Part shown: positions 1 to 9,539 of the stretch, one piece after another
Position numbering within the stretch: position 1 is the stretch's first letter
Layout: each line of letters opens with the position of its first letter
Assembly: GCA_041395745.1 (NCBI GenBank)
Contig: JAWKZV010000003.1
Span: forward strand, 186,001-250,000
Source of the DNA: Porticoccus sp041395745
GTDB lineage: Bacteria; Pseudomonadota; Gammaproteobacteria; Pseudomonadales; Porticoccaceae
Direction: 5' to 3'
DNA: 64,000 nt
The notes under the pieces: generated by a model
Seen by the model: only the letters and a program-made list of their open reading frames with translations
Databases searched by the model: none
Told to the model about the DNA's origin: nothing
Made by a program: the position numbers and the translations under genes

Positions 1-1320
1 GCCGTCACCGAGCGGCAATCCGCCCCGCTGCCGCTGACCAGCTACGGCGCCGGCACCAACGGCCTGGTCTACCAGCAGATCATCCTGCCACTGCCCGCCC
101 TAAGCGACGAGCAGCTGGACCTGCTGCCGATCTACTGCCAGAGCCTCACCGAACTGGGGGTCGGCGACAAGGATTACCTGGCCACCCAACTGTGGCAATC
201 GCAGGTGTGCGGCAGCATCAACGCCTATGCCACTGTGCGCGGCAAACCGGACAATGAGCAGGCGCTGTCCGGCTTCATGACCCTGTCTTCCAAGGGCCTG
301 ACCCGCAACCAGGACGCCCTGACCGAACTGATGCAGGCCACCCTGGAGCAGGTGCGCTTTGAAGAGCTGTCGCGCATCCGTGAATTGATTGCCCAGACCC
401 GCGCCCGCCGCGAGACCAGCGTCACCGGCAGCGGCCACAGCCTGGCCATGGCGGCGGCTGCCAGCGGCATCAGCCCCGGCGCCAAGCTGGCTCACCACTG
501 GAGCGGCCTGGCGGGCATTCGCCAGATCAAGAAGCTGGATGCGGCGCTGGCCGACAAGGGCAAATTACAAAGCCTGGCCGAACAACTGGCTGGCATTCAC
601 CAGTTGATGCTCAGCGCGCCCAGGCAATACCTGCTGGTGGGCGAAGACGAGAAGCTGAGCGACTACAAGCAGACCCTGCAACAGCACTTCGCGCCGATCA
701 CCAACCTGGACTTCCAGTCCTTCAGCCAGCCGGAAATTCACCAGCCGGTGGCGGAGCTGTGGAAGACCAGCACCCAGGTGAATTTCTGTGCCAAGGCCTA
801 CCCGACAGTGCCGGTATCCCATCCGGATGCCGCGCCGCTGACAGTGCTGGGCGGTTTCCTGCGCAACGGCTACCTGCACCGGGCCATCCGCGAACAGGGC
901 GGCGCCTACGGCGGCGGAGCCAGCCAGGAGAACAACATCGCGGCATTCCGCTTCTTCTCCTATCGCGACCCGCGCATCGAGGGCACCCTCAATGACTTCG
1001 ACGCCTCCCTCAACTGGCTGCAAAACGAAACTCACGAGTGGCGCCAGGTGGAGGAAGCCATCCTCGGCGTGATCAGCAGTCTCGACAAACCCGGCTCACC
1101 CGCCGGCGAAGCCAAGGAGACCTTCCACGCGGAACTCTATGGACGCAGCCGCGAAGTGCGCGAACTCTTCCGCAACCGGGTACGCCAGGTACAACTGGAT
1201 GACCTGAAGCGGGTGGCTGCCACCTACCTGACCCCGGAGCGGGCCAGCACTGCGGTGATCACCAACCCCGACCAGGGCAAGCTGGCGGACACCCTGAAAC
1301 TGACGCCGGAATCCCTGTAG
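1..1320 (+). CDS. C-terminal part of a PreP-like M16C metallopeptidase (partial)
   Basis: The reading frame is open from the first base of the window and ends at TAG 1318-1320, so this is the 3' part (about 439 residues) of a longer gene. The protein resembles the C-terminal half of presequence-protease-type insulinase (M16C) enzymes, which degrade peptides in a closed two-half chamber. Family-like stretches include NGLVYQQIILPLP near the start and REQGGAYGGGAS around residues 296-307, the Arg/Tyr-containing loop of the C-terminal half. The zinc motif HXXEH belongs to the N-terminal half and lies outside the window, so activity cannot be judged. The next gene starts on the last base of the stop codon, suggesting translational coupling. 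Confidence 0.85.
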   Translation, partial: AVTERQSAPLPLTSYGAGTNGLVYQQIILPLPALSDEQLDLLPIYCQSLTELGVGDKDYLATQLWQSQVCGSINAYATVRGKPDNEQALSGFMTLSSKGLTRNQDALTELMQATLEQVRFEELSRIRELIAQTRARRETSVTGSGHSLAMAAAASGISPGAKLAHHWSGLAGIRQIKKLDAALADKGKLQSLAEQLAGIHQLMLSAPRQYLLVGEDEKLSDYKQTLQQHFAPITNLDFQSFSQPEIHQPVAELWKTSTQVNFCAKAYPTVPVSHPDAAPLTVLGGFLRNGYLHRAIREQGGAYGGGASQENNIAAFRFFSYRDPRIEGTLNDFDASLNWLQNETHEWRQVEEAILGVISSLDKPGSPAGEAKETFHAELYGRSREVRELFRNRVRQVQLDDLKRVAATYLTPERASTAVITNPDQGKLADTLKLTPESL

Positions 1321-1724
1321 TGTTTGAATACCGCATCGAACCGCGCTTTTCCGAAACAGACGCCCTCGGCCACATCAACAACACTGTGGTGCCGGTGTGG
1401 TTCGAAGCGGCGCGCTCGGACATCTTCCGCATGGTGCACCCGCGCCTGACTCGTGAGGACTGGCCGATGATCCTGGCGGGCATCAAGGTGGATTTTGTCG
1501 ACCAGATTCACCTGGGCGGCGAAGTCACCGTGAAAACCGGCATCCAGAAAATCGGCACCAAGTCGTTCACCGTGGGCCAGCAGGCCTACCAGCACGATAA
1601 GCTGGTGGCGCGCGGCGAAGCTGTACTGGTGTGGTTCGACTACCGGCAGCAGGCCTCCCAGCCGATCCCGGAAGACGTGCGCGCGCTGCTGCAACCGCAT
1701 CTGCTGGAAAACAGTCCCGCATGA
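1320..1724 (+). CDS. Acyl-CoA thioesterase, 4HBT hotdog-fold family
   Basis: A 134-residue single hotdog domain of the 4-hydroxybenzoyl-CoA thioesterase type, expected to hydrolyse acyl-CoA thioesters in the cytoplasm. The N-terminus contains the family signature ETDALGHINNTVVPVWFEAAR (residues 13 on), with the Asp and the GHINN turn that shape the active site. Start is GTG at 1320, sharing one base with the upstream stop; the gene ends in ATGA overlap with cmoA. The tight packing puts it in one transcription unit with the M16 peptidase and cmoAB. Substrate chain length cannot be read from sequence. Confidence 0.85.
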   Translation: MFEYRIEPRFSETDALGHINNTVVPVWFEAARSDIFRMVHPRLTREDWPMILAGIKVDFVDQIHLGGEVTVKTGIQKIGTKSFTVGQQAYQHDKLVARGEAVLVWFDYRQQASQPIPEDVRALLQPHLLENSPA

Positions 1725-2446
1725 GCAAAGACAACATCTACGCCGAGCCGCAATTGACCATTGCTGGCTTTCGCTTTGACCGGGCCGTGGCGTCGGTCTT
1801 CCCGGACATGATCAAGCGCTCGGTGCCGGGCTACGAAACCATCATTGCCATGACCGGCACCCTGGCGGAGCGCTATGCCCAGCCCGGCAGCCGCTGCTAT
1901 GACCTGGGCTGCTCCCTGGGAGCCTCCACCATCGCCATGCGCCACCATATTCCCCACGACGATTGCCAGATCATCGCCGTGGACAACAGCCAGGCCATGC
2001 TCGAACAGTGTCGTCAGGTGCTGGCGCAGGATGATGGTCCGGTTGCCGTGGAACTGCTCTGCGACGATGTCCAGAACGTTGATGTTCGCGACGCCTCCAT
2101 GGTGGTGCTGAATTTCACCCTGCAATTCATCCCGGTGGCCCAGCGCAGCGAGTTGCTGCGACACATCTCTGCCGGACTGCGACCGGGCGGCGTGCTGGTG
2201 CTGTCGGAAAAAGTCGCCTTCGAGGATCCGCAACACCAGCAGCTGATGATTGAGCTGCACCACAACTTCAAACGCGCCAACGGCTACAGCGACCTGGAAA
2301 TCAGCCAGAAGCGCTCCGCCCTGGAAGACGTGCTGATTCCGGAAACCCTGGCTGTGCACCGCCAGCGACTGAGAGAGGCCGGCTTCAGCAGCGTCGATGT
2401 GTGGTTCCAGTGTTTCAACTTCGCCTCACTGATCGCCATTAAATAA
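1721..2446 (+). CDS. cmoA: Carboxy-S-adenosyl-L-methionine synthase CmoA
   Basis: CmoA converts S-adenosylmethionine and prephenate into carboxy-SAM, the donor used by CmoB to make uridine-5-oxyacetic acid at tRNA position 34. The 241-residue protein begins MSKDNIYAEP and has the class I methyltransferase SAM-binding motif DLGCSLGAST near residues 60-70, followed by IIAVDNSQAML. I chose ATG 1721 over the longer upstream open frame because it matches the family N-terminus and overlaps the preceding stop codon (ATGA). cmoB follows two bases later, the usual gene pair. Confidence 0.95.
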   Translation: MSKDNIYAEPQLTIAGFRFDRAVASVFPDMIKRSVPGYETIIAMTGTLAERYAQPGSRCYDLGCSLGASTIAMRHHIPHDDCQIIAVDNSQAMLEQCRQVLAQDDGPVAVELLCDDVQNVDVRDASMVVLNFTLQFIPVAQRSELLRHISAGLRPGGVLVLSEKVAFEDPQHQQLMIELHHNFKRANGYSDLEISQKRSALEDVLIPETLAVHRQRLREAGFSSVDVWFQCFNFASLIAIK

Positions 2447-2448
2447 CC

Positions 2449-3417
2449 ATGATCGACTTTGCCCCGCTGATTGCCGAACTGGCCAAAGGCCCCCTGTCCT
2501 CCTGGGCGGAATTGCTGCCGCAACAGGTGGCTGACGGCATGTCACTTGAACGATGGGGTGATCTGCCGGACTGGCAGGCAGTGCTTGAGCAACTGCCAGC
2601 CCTGACGCCGTCCCGCATCGACCTGAAAGAAGGCGTCACCATCGGTAGTGCCGCAGACTGCGACGACACCGCCAGACAGCAGCTGCGCGAGGTGCTGATG
2701 GGCCTGCACCCCTGGCGCAAAGGCCCCTACGATCTGTTCGGGCTGCACCTGGACACCGAATGGCGCTCAGACTGGAAATGGGATCGGGTGGTACCACACC
2801 TGGCACCCCTAAAAAACCGGCTGATTCTGGATGTGGGCTGCGGCAACGGCTACCACTGCTGGCGCATGCTCGGCGAGGGCGCCCGGCGGGTGATTGGCAT
2901 CGACCCCTCCTGCAAGTTCGTACACCAGTTCTACGCCATGAAACACTACATCGGCGATTGCCCGGCGGATGTGCTGCCGGTGGGGATAGAGCAACTGCCG
3001 GCGGAATTACAGGCCTTCGACACGGTATTTTCCATGGGAGTGTTCTACCACCGCCGCTCGCCCATGGACCACCTGCGGGAACTGAAAGACTGCCTGCGCC
3101 CAGACGGCCAGCTGGTGCTGGAAACCCTGGTGATCGAAGGAAAACTGGGTGAAGTGCTGGTGCCGGAAGGCCGCTACGCCAAGATGCGCAACGTGTGGTT
3201 CCTGCCAAGTCCCGATACCATGCTGTCCTGGCTGCGCAAGTGCGGTTTCAAGAACCCGCGCATGGTGGACTGCACCCCCACCACCGTGGAAGAACAGCGC
3301 CCTACAGAGTGGATGACCTTTGAATCACTGCCGGATTTCCTCGACCCGGCGGATCACAGCCGCACCATTGAGGGCCATCCGGGGCCGATTCGGGCGGTGT
3401 TTCTCGCTGAAGCCTAG
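2449..3417 (+). CDS. cmoB: tRNA U34 carboxymethyltransferase CmoB
   Basis: CmoB transfers the carboxymethyl group of carboxy-SAM to 5-hydroxyuridine at the tRNA wobble position, giving cmo5U. The 322-residue length is the normal family size. An N-terminal CmoB-specific region ends in WRSDWKWDRVVPHL, followed by the SAM fold with DVGCGNGYHCWRMLGEGA (about residues 126-143). It sits two bases after cmoA and ends the rightward operon. It is convergent with fldB across about 190 bp. Confidence 0.95.
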   Translation: MIDFAPLIAELAKGPLSSWAELLPQQVADGMSLERWGDLPDWQAVLEQLPALTPSRIDLKEGVTIGSAADCDDTARQQLREVLMGLHPWRKGPYDLFGLHLDTEWRSDWKWDRVVPHLAPLKNRLILDVGCGNGYHCWRMLGEGARRVIGIDPSCKFVHQFYAMKHYIGDCPADVLPVGIEQLPAELQAFDTVFSMGVFYHRRSPMDHLRELKDCLRPDGQLVLETLVIEGKLGEVLVPEGRYAKMRNVWFLPSPDTMLSWLRKCGFKNPRMVDCTPTTVEEQRPTEWMTFESLPDFLDPADHSRTIEGHPGPIRAVFLAEA

Positions 3418-3419
3418 CA

Positions 3420-3550
3420 AAACTAGCTGCGTTGCCAGCACGGCGTTAAAAAACTCCTCAAATCGGTCATTTATACCGCTATAAACTCCCTCATTTAGTC
3501 GCTTTCTTCTCTAAGTACAGCCTTGCGCTGACGGCCTCGCCAACGTTTTT
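3420..3550. repeat. Intergenic repeat-like sequence between cmoB and fldB
   Basis: The roughly 190 bp between the convergent genes cmoB and fldB has no reading frame of note. It begins with a block rich in GCGTTGCCAGCACGGCG-like words and ends with a partly inverted counterpart (CTTGCGCTGACGG, CGCCAACG). This resembles intergenic repeats I have seen in other gammaproteobacteria, but no second copy was recognised in this window. Low confidence. Confidence 0.3.
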
Positions 3551-3611
3551 CAACCAGCCTACGAAAGAACCACCAGGAAAAGGAAAAAGGGGCGTAAAAC
3601 TGCGGGGGACG

Positions 3612-4166
3612 TCAGTCGTCCAGTTCGATAACGGGCGTATCGAGCCCGAACTCATCGTGAATCTGTAGGCACCAGCGGTTGAGGCGGTCGGCGGTCAGCT
3701 CCGACTGCTGGTCCTCGTCGATGGCCAGCCCCACGAACATGCCCTGGCCGGGAATCTCGGCCTTGGAGGCGTCGTAGTCGTAACCCTCGGTGGGCCAGTG
3801 TCCCACCACTTTGGCGGCACTGCGCACCACCACGTCGTGCAGCATGCCCATGGCGTCGAGGAAAAAGTCGCCGTAGCCGAACTGGTCGCCGAGGCCGACA
3901 AAAGCCACGGTCTTGCCGGAGAAGTCGATGGATTCCAGGTCTTCCCAGAACTCCTCCCAGTCCGACTGGATCTGGCCGAAGTCCCAGGTGGGGATGCCGA
4001 GAATCAGTTTGTCGTAGTCGAGAAATTCCAGCTGGGTGACCTCGCCGATATCGTGGACGTCCACCACGTCCACACCGAGGCGGCAGGCAATGCGCTGGGC
4101 GATGGACTCGGTGTTCCCCTCGTCACTGCCGAAAAACAAACCGATTTTGGTCACTGTAATGGTCAC
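3612..4166 (-). CDS. fldB: Long-chain flavodoxin, FldB-like
   Basis: A 184-residue FMN-binding electron carrier. The phosphate loop is GSDEGNTE (residues 13-20). The FMN-contact loops follow as GIPTWDFGQIQSDWEEFWEDL and GLGDQFGYGDFFLDAMGMLHD, and HWPTEGYDYDASKAEIPGQGMFVGLAIDEDQQ is characteristic of FldB-like proteins. In E. coli flavodoxins supply electrons to cytoplasmic reductive enzymes; the partner here is unknown. The acidic C-terminus (IELDD) is usual. The gene stands alone, convergent with cmoB. Confidence 0.9.
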   Translation of the reverse strand: MTITVTKIGLFFGSDEGNTESIAQRIACRLGVDVVDVHDIGEVTQLEFLDYDKLILGIPTWDFGQIQSDWEEFWEDLESIDFSGKTVAFVGLGDQFGYGDFFLDAMGMLHDVVVRSAAKVVGHWPTEGYDYDASKAEIPGQGMFVGLAIDEDQQSELTADRLNRWCLQIHDEFGLDTPVIELDD

Positions 4167-4324
4167 TCCAGCCGGTGTGCGGCTAATCTCAAAACAGCCT
4201 CAGAGAAGAGGCGCTGAAAAAATCAGCGCGGATTTTCCCAGCTTAGGTGTCAGGAAACAACTGCCAGGCAGCAGATAACAGGGGCTTACAACATGGCAAC
4301 GCAGGGATAACTCAGGTTAGGCGC

Positions 4325-5554
4325 TCAGAAATAACGGCTGAGTTGCAGTTGGATGTAATCGTCCCGGCTGAAGGAATAAAGCGGCTCATCCTGCTCGGAA
4401 TTAGTGATAGCCCGAAGGCGCAATTCAAGAAAGATACTGTCACCAAAACGTCGCTCAGCTTCTACATTAAAGAATGTTTCAGAGGTTTTTTTATCTACCA
4501 CGACACCCGCCAAAAGAGCGGTATCCTGTGCGTCGTTTAAGGACCAGCGAACCCCAGCGAACACATCATTATCAGCTGTGGTCAATGGCTCCTTAGAGGA
4601 ACGCTCATCGTATTGGTATTCCAGCAAAATGCCGATATCGGCATCGGACTCATTCACCTGGTAAAAGGTGTACTCAAAACCCGCAACACTGGCTACGAAC
4701 GTTTCATCGTAGCCATCTCTGACGATGGCTTCCAGCTTCCATAACCAGGCGTCTCTGGTGTATTGGAGGTCCAGACCCACCTGATCAATCTGATCGTAAA
4801 ACGGTTTCAATTCACGGCCATTGTCGGACAGCAGCAACCTGGGTTCACGACTGGTGCCGTGAAAATAGTAAAGCCCTACATCCACATCGCCAAAAAAGTG
4901 GCTGTAACGTAAAGCCATATCCACATGTTTATCTTTAGCGCCGGATTCGTAGTCTGCATCATCCCAATCTACCGGCAAGGGTCCACGAAAACGACCATCC
5001 AGTCCGGGGAAGGTGCGTTCCCTAAAGTAGGGCAGCAGGTAAAGCGTTATGAGCCCCCAGTCTTGCTGCACCGCCAGGTTAACCATGGGTTGCCCCAACT
5101 TGTCCTCCTGATCAAGGTCTTCCACCAGATCGGTCTGGTTGACTATATCTACAAGGTGAAGGGATTCTGTGACGCCCCAGAAAACCTTGTTGATACCCAC
5201 CAGAAATTCAAATTGACCTCCCTCATAGGCCCAATAGGCCTCACGGAGATCCAGATGACTTCTTTCCTCGTCGTTCTCATCCCAGCGGGCAAAGGGGATA
5301 AAAGAAGCCCTTTGATTGCCTTCTTCACTACGCCAGCGCACTTCCCATTCCCCGGAAACAGATATCTCTGCATCACTGGTATTTTGCTCCGGCCATAGGG
5401 CATCTTGTGCGAAAACACGCAACTGGAGCCCCGTATTGCCGGAAAAATCCCACCCGGAATCACCCGCAATGGCATGACCTGTACCAGCGACCAGCACCAG
5501 GGGAATCAATAAACCTGGAAACAATTGGCGAACTATATTTTTCAAGCAAATCAT
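4325..5554 (-). CDS. Outer-membrane beta-barrel protein of an RND/LolA-like module
   Basis: A 409-residue protein with a signal peptide (hydrophobic LFPGLLIPLVLVAGTGHAIA, residues 11-30). It then runs in alternating polar/hydrophobic strands rich in Trp, Tyr and Asp and ends in LQLSRYF; a C-terminal aromatic residue is the usual signal for the Bam machinery. It starts four bases inside the end of the LolA-like gene, so it is the last gene of the module RND - LolA-like - barrel. It resembles DUF1302-type barrels in layout, but I cannot assign a family with certainty. A role in moving a lipid or hydrophobic compound across the outer membrane is inferred from neighbours. Confidence 0.7.
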   Translation of the reverse strand: MICLKNIVRQLFPGLLIPLVLVAGTGHAIAGDSGWDFSGNTGLQLRVFAQDALWPEQNTSDAEISVSGEWEVRWRSEEGNQRASFIPFARWDENDEERSHLDLREAYWAYEGGQFEFLVGINKVFWGVTESLHLVDIVNQTDLVEDLDQEDKLGQPMVNLAVQQDWGLITLYLLPYFRERTFPGLDGRFRGPLPVDWDDADYESGAKDKHVDMALRYSHFFGDVDVGLYYFHGTSREPRLLLSDNGRELKPFYDQIDQVGLDLQYTRDAWLWKLEAIVRDGYDETFVASVAGFEYTFYQVNESDADIGILLEYQYDERSSKEPLTTADNDVFAGVRWSLNDAQDTALLAGVVVDKKTSETFFNVEAERRFGDSIFLELRLRAITNSEQDEPLYSFSRDDYIQLQLSRYF

Positions 5555-6354
5555 CTCAGCCGGGACAAACGGCCTTTTACAAAATCATTATCGGTTAAAC
5601 CAACACCAAACTTGTACTCACCGTAAACCAAGTCCGTACTTTTATTGGTCTGGAGGTTTTTCATCGAAAGACGATGAGGGCGCCAGAATTTATCGTCATA
5701 TTTCCTGTAATCTTCAAACACCAACTCTTTGAGAAGGCTGTCACGACGGTCATAGAACTCAATTTTTCGTATCTGGAACTCCGTGGTATCAACCCAGGAA
5801 ACCTGCTTGGTATAGCCTGAATTTTCGTAACGGGGGTAACGTTCAACCACATCACACTGCAGATCGCCACAGGGCTCCTGGCGCAAGTATTTGTAACTGA
5901 ATTTATTTAACTCGCTGGCAGTAAAATCTTCAAACGCAAACTCTGAACCGACAAAAGGACCAGACTTGTTTTTAGAGGAGATTCGTTTAACGCGCTTTAG
6001 CGCCGGCAGATAAAGCCACTGATCATCCGGATCAAGGATTTTTGCGTGTGAGAGCAATGCCGTGCCCTCAATATCTTTCGGTGTTGAAAACAACACCAGG
6101 CTTTTATCTCCCACAGACTCATCTGGTATTTCAAGGGTGCTGAAATACATGCTTCGAGAGGACTCCTGACCTGCCGCATTGCGGAGAATCATGGTCATTT
6201 CTGCTTCGCTGTCACCAAACCCCCTGTCTGAACGATCCGAGCGCGCCGCCACTTCAAATCCTTTCTCTTCAGGCGTCTGGGAAAAAGCGGGCAACGCACC
6301 CAACAAACTTACCACTGACAATAGTGTGGCTCTCAATATCTTTAGCTTTGTCAT
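5551..6354 (-). CDS. Outer membrane lipoprotein-sorting (LolA-like) periplasmic protein
   Basis: A 267-residue exported protein: signal peptide MTKLKILRATLLSVVSLLGALPAFS, then a LolA/LppX-like fold. Segments typical of the outer membrane lipoprotein-sorting family are GDSEAEMTMILRNAAGQ, DQWLYLPALKRVKRISSKNKSGPFVGSEFAFEDF and WVDTTEFQIRKIEFYDR. Such proteins are commonly encoded beside MMPL/RND transporters and are thought to carry a lipidic cargo through the periplasm. The gene lies 58 bp after the RND gene and overlaps the barrel gene by four bases. Confidence 0.85.
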   Translation of the reverse strand: MTKLKILRATLLSVVSLLGALPAFSQTPEEKGFEVAARSDRSDRGFGDSEAEMTMILRNAAGQESSRSMYFSTLEIPDESVGDKSLVLFSTPKDIEGTALLSHAKILDPDDQWLYLPALKRVKRISSKNKSGPFVGSEFAFEDFTASELNKFSYKYLRQEPCGDLQCDVVERYPRYENSGYTKQVSWVDTTEFQIRKIEFYDRRDSLLKELVFEDYRKYDDKFWRPHRLSMKNLQTNKSTDLVYGEYKFGVGLTDNDFVKGRLSRLR

Positions 6355-6412
6355 ATTGTTACCTTCGAATTATTTATCTTCACAAAGGTGGATTGCTTTT
6401 CCAGAGCCGGGG

Positions 6413-8779
6413 CTAGGAGGGCTCTACTACAGGCTGAACATCCTCCGCATAGACCCTCTTCTTTTCCATGAGCAACAACAAAGCCGGGAGAAAGAGGAAG
6501 TCCAGAATCAGGGCAAACAGAATGGACAGGATGGTCATCAGCCCCATATCCACATTCATTTTGAACGCTGAAGTTGTCAGGACGAAGAAGCCGACTATCA
6601 GGATAATCGTGTTTACAATAATGGCCATACCAACATTGCGAAAGGCGTAACGGATGGAATCCTCTACAGAGAAGCCATTTTCATTCCTCGCCCTTACGAA
6701 CTTGGAGAGGAAGTGCACGGTATCGTCAACAATGATACCCAGTGAGACCGAAGCCACCGTGGCCACTGAAAACCCAACCTCGCCAATTAGCACAGCCCAG
6801 GCACCGAACGTCATCAGGAGCGGCAGCCCGTTGGGTATCATGCTCAACAGCCCAAGCTTGATGCTGCGTAATGCCAGAATCATGATCAGTGCAATAGCAA
6901 CAATCGCCACCAGGGTCCCTGTAACCATATTGTCAATATTACGATCGGTAATATAAGTGAACATCACCTGGGCACTAGTCGGTTGAGCCTGCATATACTC
7001 AGGCCAATTTTCAGCCATCCATTTTTTTGTATCCGCCAGGAATGTTTTAGTCTGAGAGGTCGTCACTTTGCGCAACATTGCCGTCACCCTTGTAGCGGAC
7101 TTATCCACATTAATGCGGTCATTCAAATCCAGTCCATAGGGCAAAGACAGCTCATAGAGCAGTAAATACTGTGCAGACAATTCTCTATTTTTAGGTATTT
7201 GATAGAAGCCCTGGTCATCTCCATGCATGTTTTTATTCAGGCGCTTCATAATATCGGAGATGGAATACACATGTTGCACCTCGGGTCTTGTACGCAAATA
7301 CTTCACGAACTTTTCAAGATTCTCCAAGTACTCTGGCTCACTGACGCCACCAGGGTTTAAAGCCGGCACTGAATATTCAATTGGATACATCCCAAAATGC
7401 TTTAACGCTTTATCAGAATCTGTACGAAACTCTACTCTCTCATCAAAATACTCGACCCATTGATCGTTGAACGTCATCATCGGGATACAAGCCATGAAGA
7501 TGGCCACAATCAGACATACACCCACTAACAACCTGCGATAGTTCGCTATCACCACATCCGCAAACCGTGTCATTGCTACCTGGGACCATTCACTCTCATG
7601 TAGCGCTTTCACCTTTATTGGCAGCAGGCTCATTAGTGCCGGCAGCAATGTCAGCGAAAATACCCAGGCAGCAGCAATACCCGTTGCCGTGATGTTTCCC
7701 AGGTGCCAAAAAGGAGGAGAATCGGAAAAGTTCAGCGCCAGAAATCCTACAACCGTCGTGACCGACGTAATCGTTACCGGCATAAAGTTCAACCGTACAG
7801 CCTCGGCAATCGCATCTACCTTTGGCATGCCTTCCCGCAACAAACTGCGCAGAGAAATCAGGATATGAATCGAGTCTGCCACCGCAAGGGTCAAGATAAC
7901 TGTGGTCGCACTCATAGAAATGGGCGTGAGTTTTATTGAGAAAAACCCCGCCATCCCCATGCCCACAATGCTCGAAAATAGAATGACTAACAGAACAGAA
8001 ACCGTACCTGCAAGAGAGCGAAGAATGAGCCAGGTCATCACCAGGATCACGAGAAACATGAGCGGTGTCAGTGTACCGGCATCGATCATGCCAACTTCAG
8101 AAAAGCTGTTGTTCAGCATTGATACCCCAGTCAGGGAAATATCAATGCCGGCAAATTCCGAACCTATCCGATCACGCAGTTGTCTGGCCGCCTCTACGGC
8201 TTCTGGCACTTCTGTGAGACTCTTATCCGGGTACTGCAGCACCACGTTGATGGCGGTCACTGTTCCTGTTGGCGTCACCAGCTGATTCACCAATAGAGGC
8301 TCATCCAATGAAATCGCCTTGCGTGACTCCAACTCATTCTGCGCAAGATCTTTTGCATCGATAATCAGATCTTCCACGATCAGGTCATCTTCAATGGCCT
8401 TGGTGTATTGAAAGTTGCTGATGGAGTCGACGCGGATGGCGTAGGGAATTTTCCATGCCTCTGCAGTCAGGGTTTCTACTGCGGCCAATGTGTTATTGGT
8501 AAATGCCGCGTCGTCCTCTGGCTCGAGGACAAACAAAATGTTGTCATTCTTGGTATAGGTTGCCTGAAGACTCTCAAAAGCAGACAGCTCCGGGTTTTCA
8601 TCAGAGAAGAAAACCCGGTAGTTCGAAGCAAACTCCAATCGGGACATCCCCGTCCCGATGCCCACTGTCACTGCGACGACTGCGACAAGCACGATCCAGC
8701 GATAGTGAATAATGGCTCGCGTCATCTTCGTTGAAAATCTGTCTATCGCTTCAAAATATCGGTCCATGAACCCACCCAA
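6413..8779 (-). CDS. RND/MMPL family transporter
   Basis: A 788-residue inner-membrane protein with the duplicated RND layout. There is one N-terminal helix (about residues 25-45), a large periplasmic loop and a bundle of five to six helices (about 235-385). A further helix near 420 is followed by a second loop and a second bundle (about 625-775). Conserved stretches include LAVADSIHILISLRSLLREG and SLGIIVDDTVHFLSKFVRARNENG, each at the start of helix 4 of its half and carrying the charged residues used for proton coupling. The stop is followed by the LolA-like and barrel genes, forming a trans-envelope module. Export of a lipid or hydrophobic compound is the family expectation. Confidence 0.9.
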   Translation of the reverse strand: MGGFMDRYFEAIDRFSTKMTRAIIHYRWIVLVAVVAVTVGIGTGMSRLEFASNYRVFFSDENPELSAFESLQATYTKNDNILFVLEPEDDAAFTNNTLAAVETLTAEAWKIPYAIRVDSISNFQYTKAIEDDLIVEDLIIDAKDLAQNELESRKAISLDEPLLVNQLVTPTGTVTAINVVLQYPDKSLTEVPEAVEAARQLRDRIGSEFAGIDISLTGVSMLNNSFSEVGMIDAGTLTPLMFLVILVMTWLILRSLAGTVSVLLVILFSSIVGMGMAGFFSIKLTPISMSATTVILTLAVADSIHILISLRSLLREGMPKVDAIAEAVRLNFMPVTITSVTTVVGFLALNFSDSPPFWHLGNITATGIAAAWVFSLTLLPALMSLLPIKVKALHESEWSQVAMTRFADVVIANYRRLLVGVCLIVAIFMACIPMMTFNDQWVEYFDERVEFRTDSDKALKHFGMYPIEYSVPALNPGGVSEPEYLENLEKFVKYLRTRPEVQHVYSISDIMKRLNKNMHGDDQGFYQIPKNRELSAQYLLLYELSLPYGLDLNDRINVDKSATRVTAMLRKVTTSQTKTFLADTKKWMAENWPEYMQAQPTSAQVMFTYITDRNIDNMVTGTLVAIVAIALIMILALRSIKLGLLSMIPNGLPLLMTFGAWAVLIGEVGFSVATVASVSLGIIVDDTVHFLSKFVRARNENGFSVEDSIRYAFRNVGMAIIVNTIILIVGFFVLTTSAFKMNVDMGLMTILSILFALILDFLFLPALLLLMEKKRVYAEDVQPVVEPS

Positions 8780-8792
8780 TTAGTTACCATCC

Positions 8793-8808
8793 AGTCATAA
8801 ATATGACT
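8793..8808. promoter_or_regulatory. Palindrome upstream of the RND gene, candidate operator
   Basis: A perfect inverted repeat with 7-bp arms, AGTCATA-AA-TATGACT, lies 13 bp upstream of the RND start codon, between the tetR gene and the transporter. Its size and place fit a repressor site for the module. The binding protein is inferred only from proximity. Confidence 0.45.
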
Positions 8809-8922
8809 AAAAAATGCAGCTGAACGCTACCTGTAAACAATTACCAAAAATCTCTTTCGCAACAAGTTGCCTCTGGGCGCGGGACGGAATTTTTCCTGTT
8901 TCCGCTCAACTTGCCTAATAAA

Positions 8923-9522
8923 CTATTCCCAGGAACTCAACACGTCTTCTAACACGTGACGAATATGATCAGTGTTAGAAAAGCCCTTTATCGTTGCCGC
9001 CAGTCCAGCTAGAGTCACCATTAAAATGGCAGCAAGTCTGTCTGGCTCTTGCTTGATGGTGATTTCGCCAGCACGCTGTGCCTTGTCGATCAGGTCGGCT
9101 AAAAAGCGCTGTTTGATGACATAACTGCGTCCGATCATTTCCTTTACATCAGGGTCGTGTGGCGCCATTTCAACCAATGAATTCAACAACATACAGCCAT
9201 TACCTTCTATACTGATGGTGACGACTTCATTGAGTAGCGAACGGAGATTATCCATTGGTGAATCATGTAAATAGGCCCTGGCCGCCACATTCTTAAATGT
9301 CCGCTCAATATAATATCCAAGCGCTTTCAGGAATAACTGATGTTTGTCTCCAAATGCCTGATACAGGCTTCCCTTGTGTAGGCCAGTTGCCAGACACAAG
9401 TCTTTGAACGATGTTCCTTCGTAACCCTTTTCCCAGAAAGTGTTCATTACCGTCTCAAGTGCCCTTTCCTCCTCAAATCCTCGAGGGCGACCCACACCTT
9501 TATTTTTTTCCGCCTGACTCAT
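8923..9522 (-). CDS. TetR/AcrR family transcriptional regulator
   Basis: A 199-residue regulator. The N-terminal helix-turn-helix spans about residues 14-60 (GFEEERALETVMNTFWEKGYEGTSFKDLCLATGLHKGSLYQAFGDKHQLF), which is typical TetR; the rest is the ligand-binding and dimer domain. It lies 143 bp upstream of the RND gene on the same strand, so it probably represses that module. It starts at ATG 9522, with a palindrome just upstream that suits autorepression. The ligand is unknown. Confidence 0.9.
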   Translation of the reverse strand: MSQAEKNKGVGRPRGFEEERALETVMNTFWEKGYEGTSFKDLCLATGLHKGSLYQAFGDKHQLFLKALGYYIERTFKNVAARAYLHDSPMDNLRSLLNEVVTISIEGNGCMLLNSLVEMAPHDPDVKEMIGRSYVIKQRFLADLIDKAQRAGEITIKQEPDRLAAILMVTLAGLAATIKGFSNTDHIRHVLEDVLSSWE

Positions 9523-9539
9523 TGAACTACCAATTTATT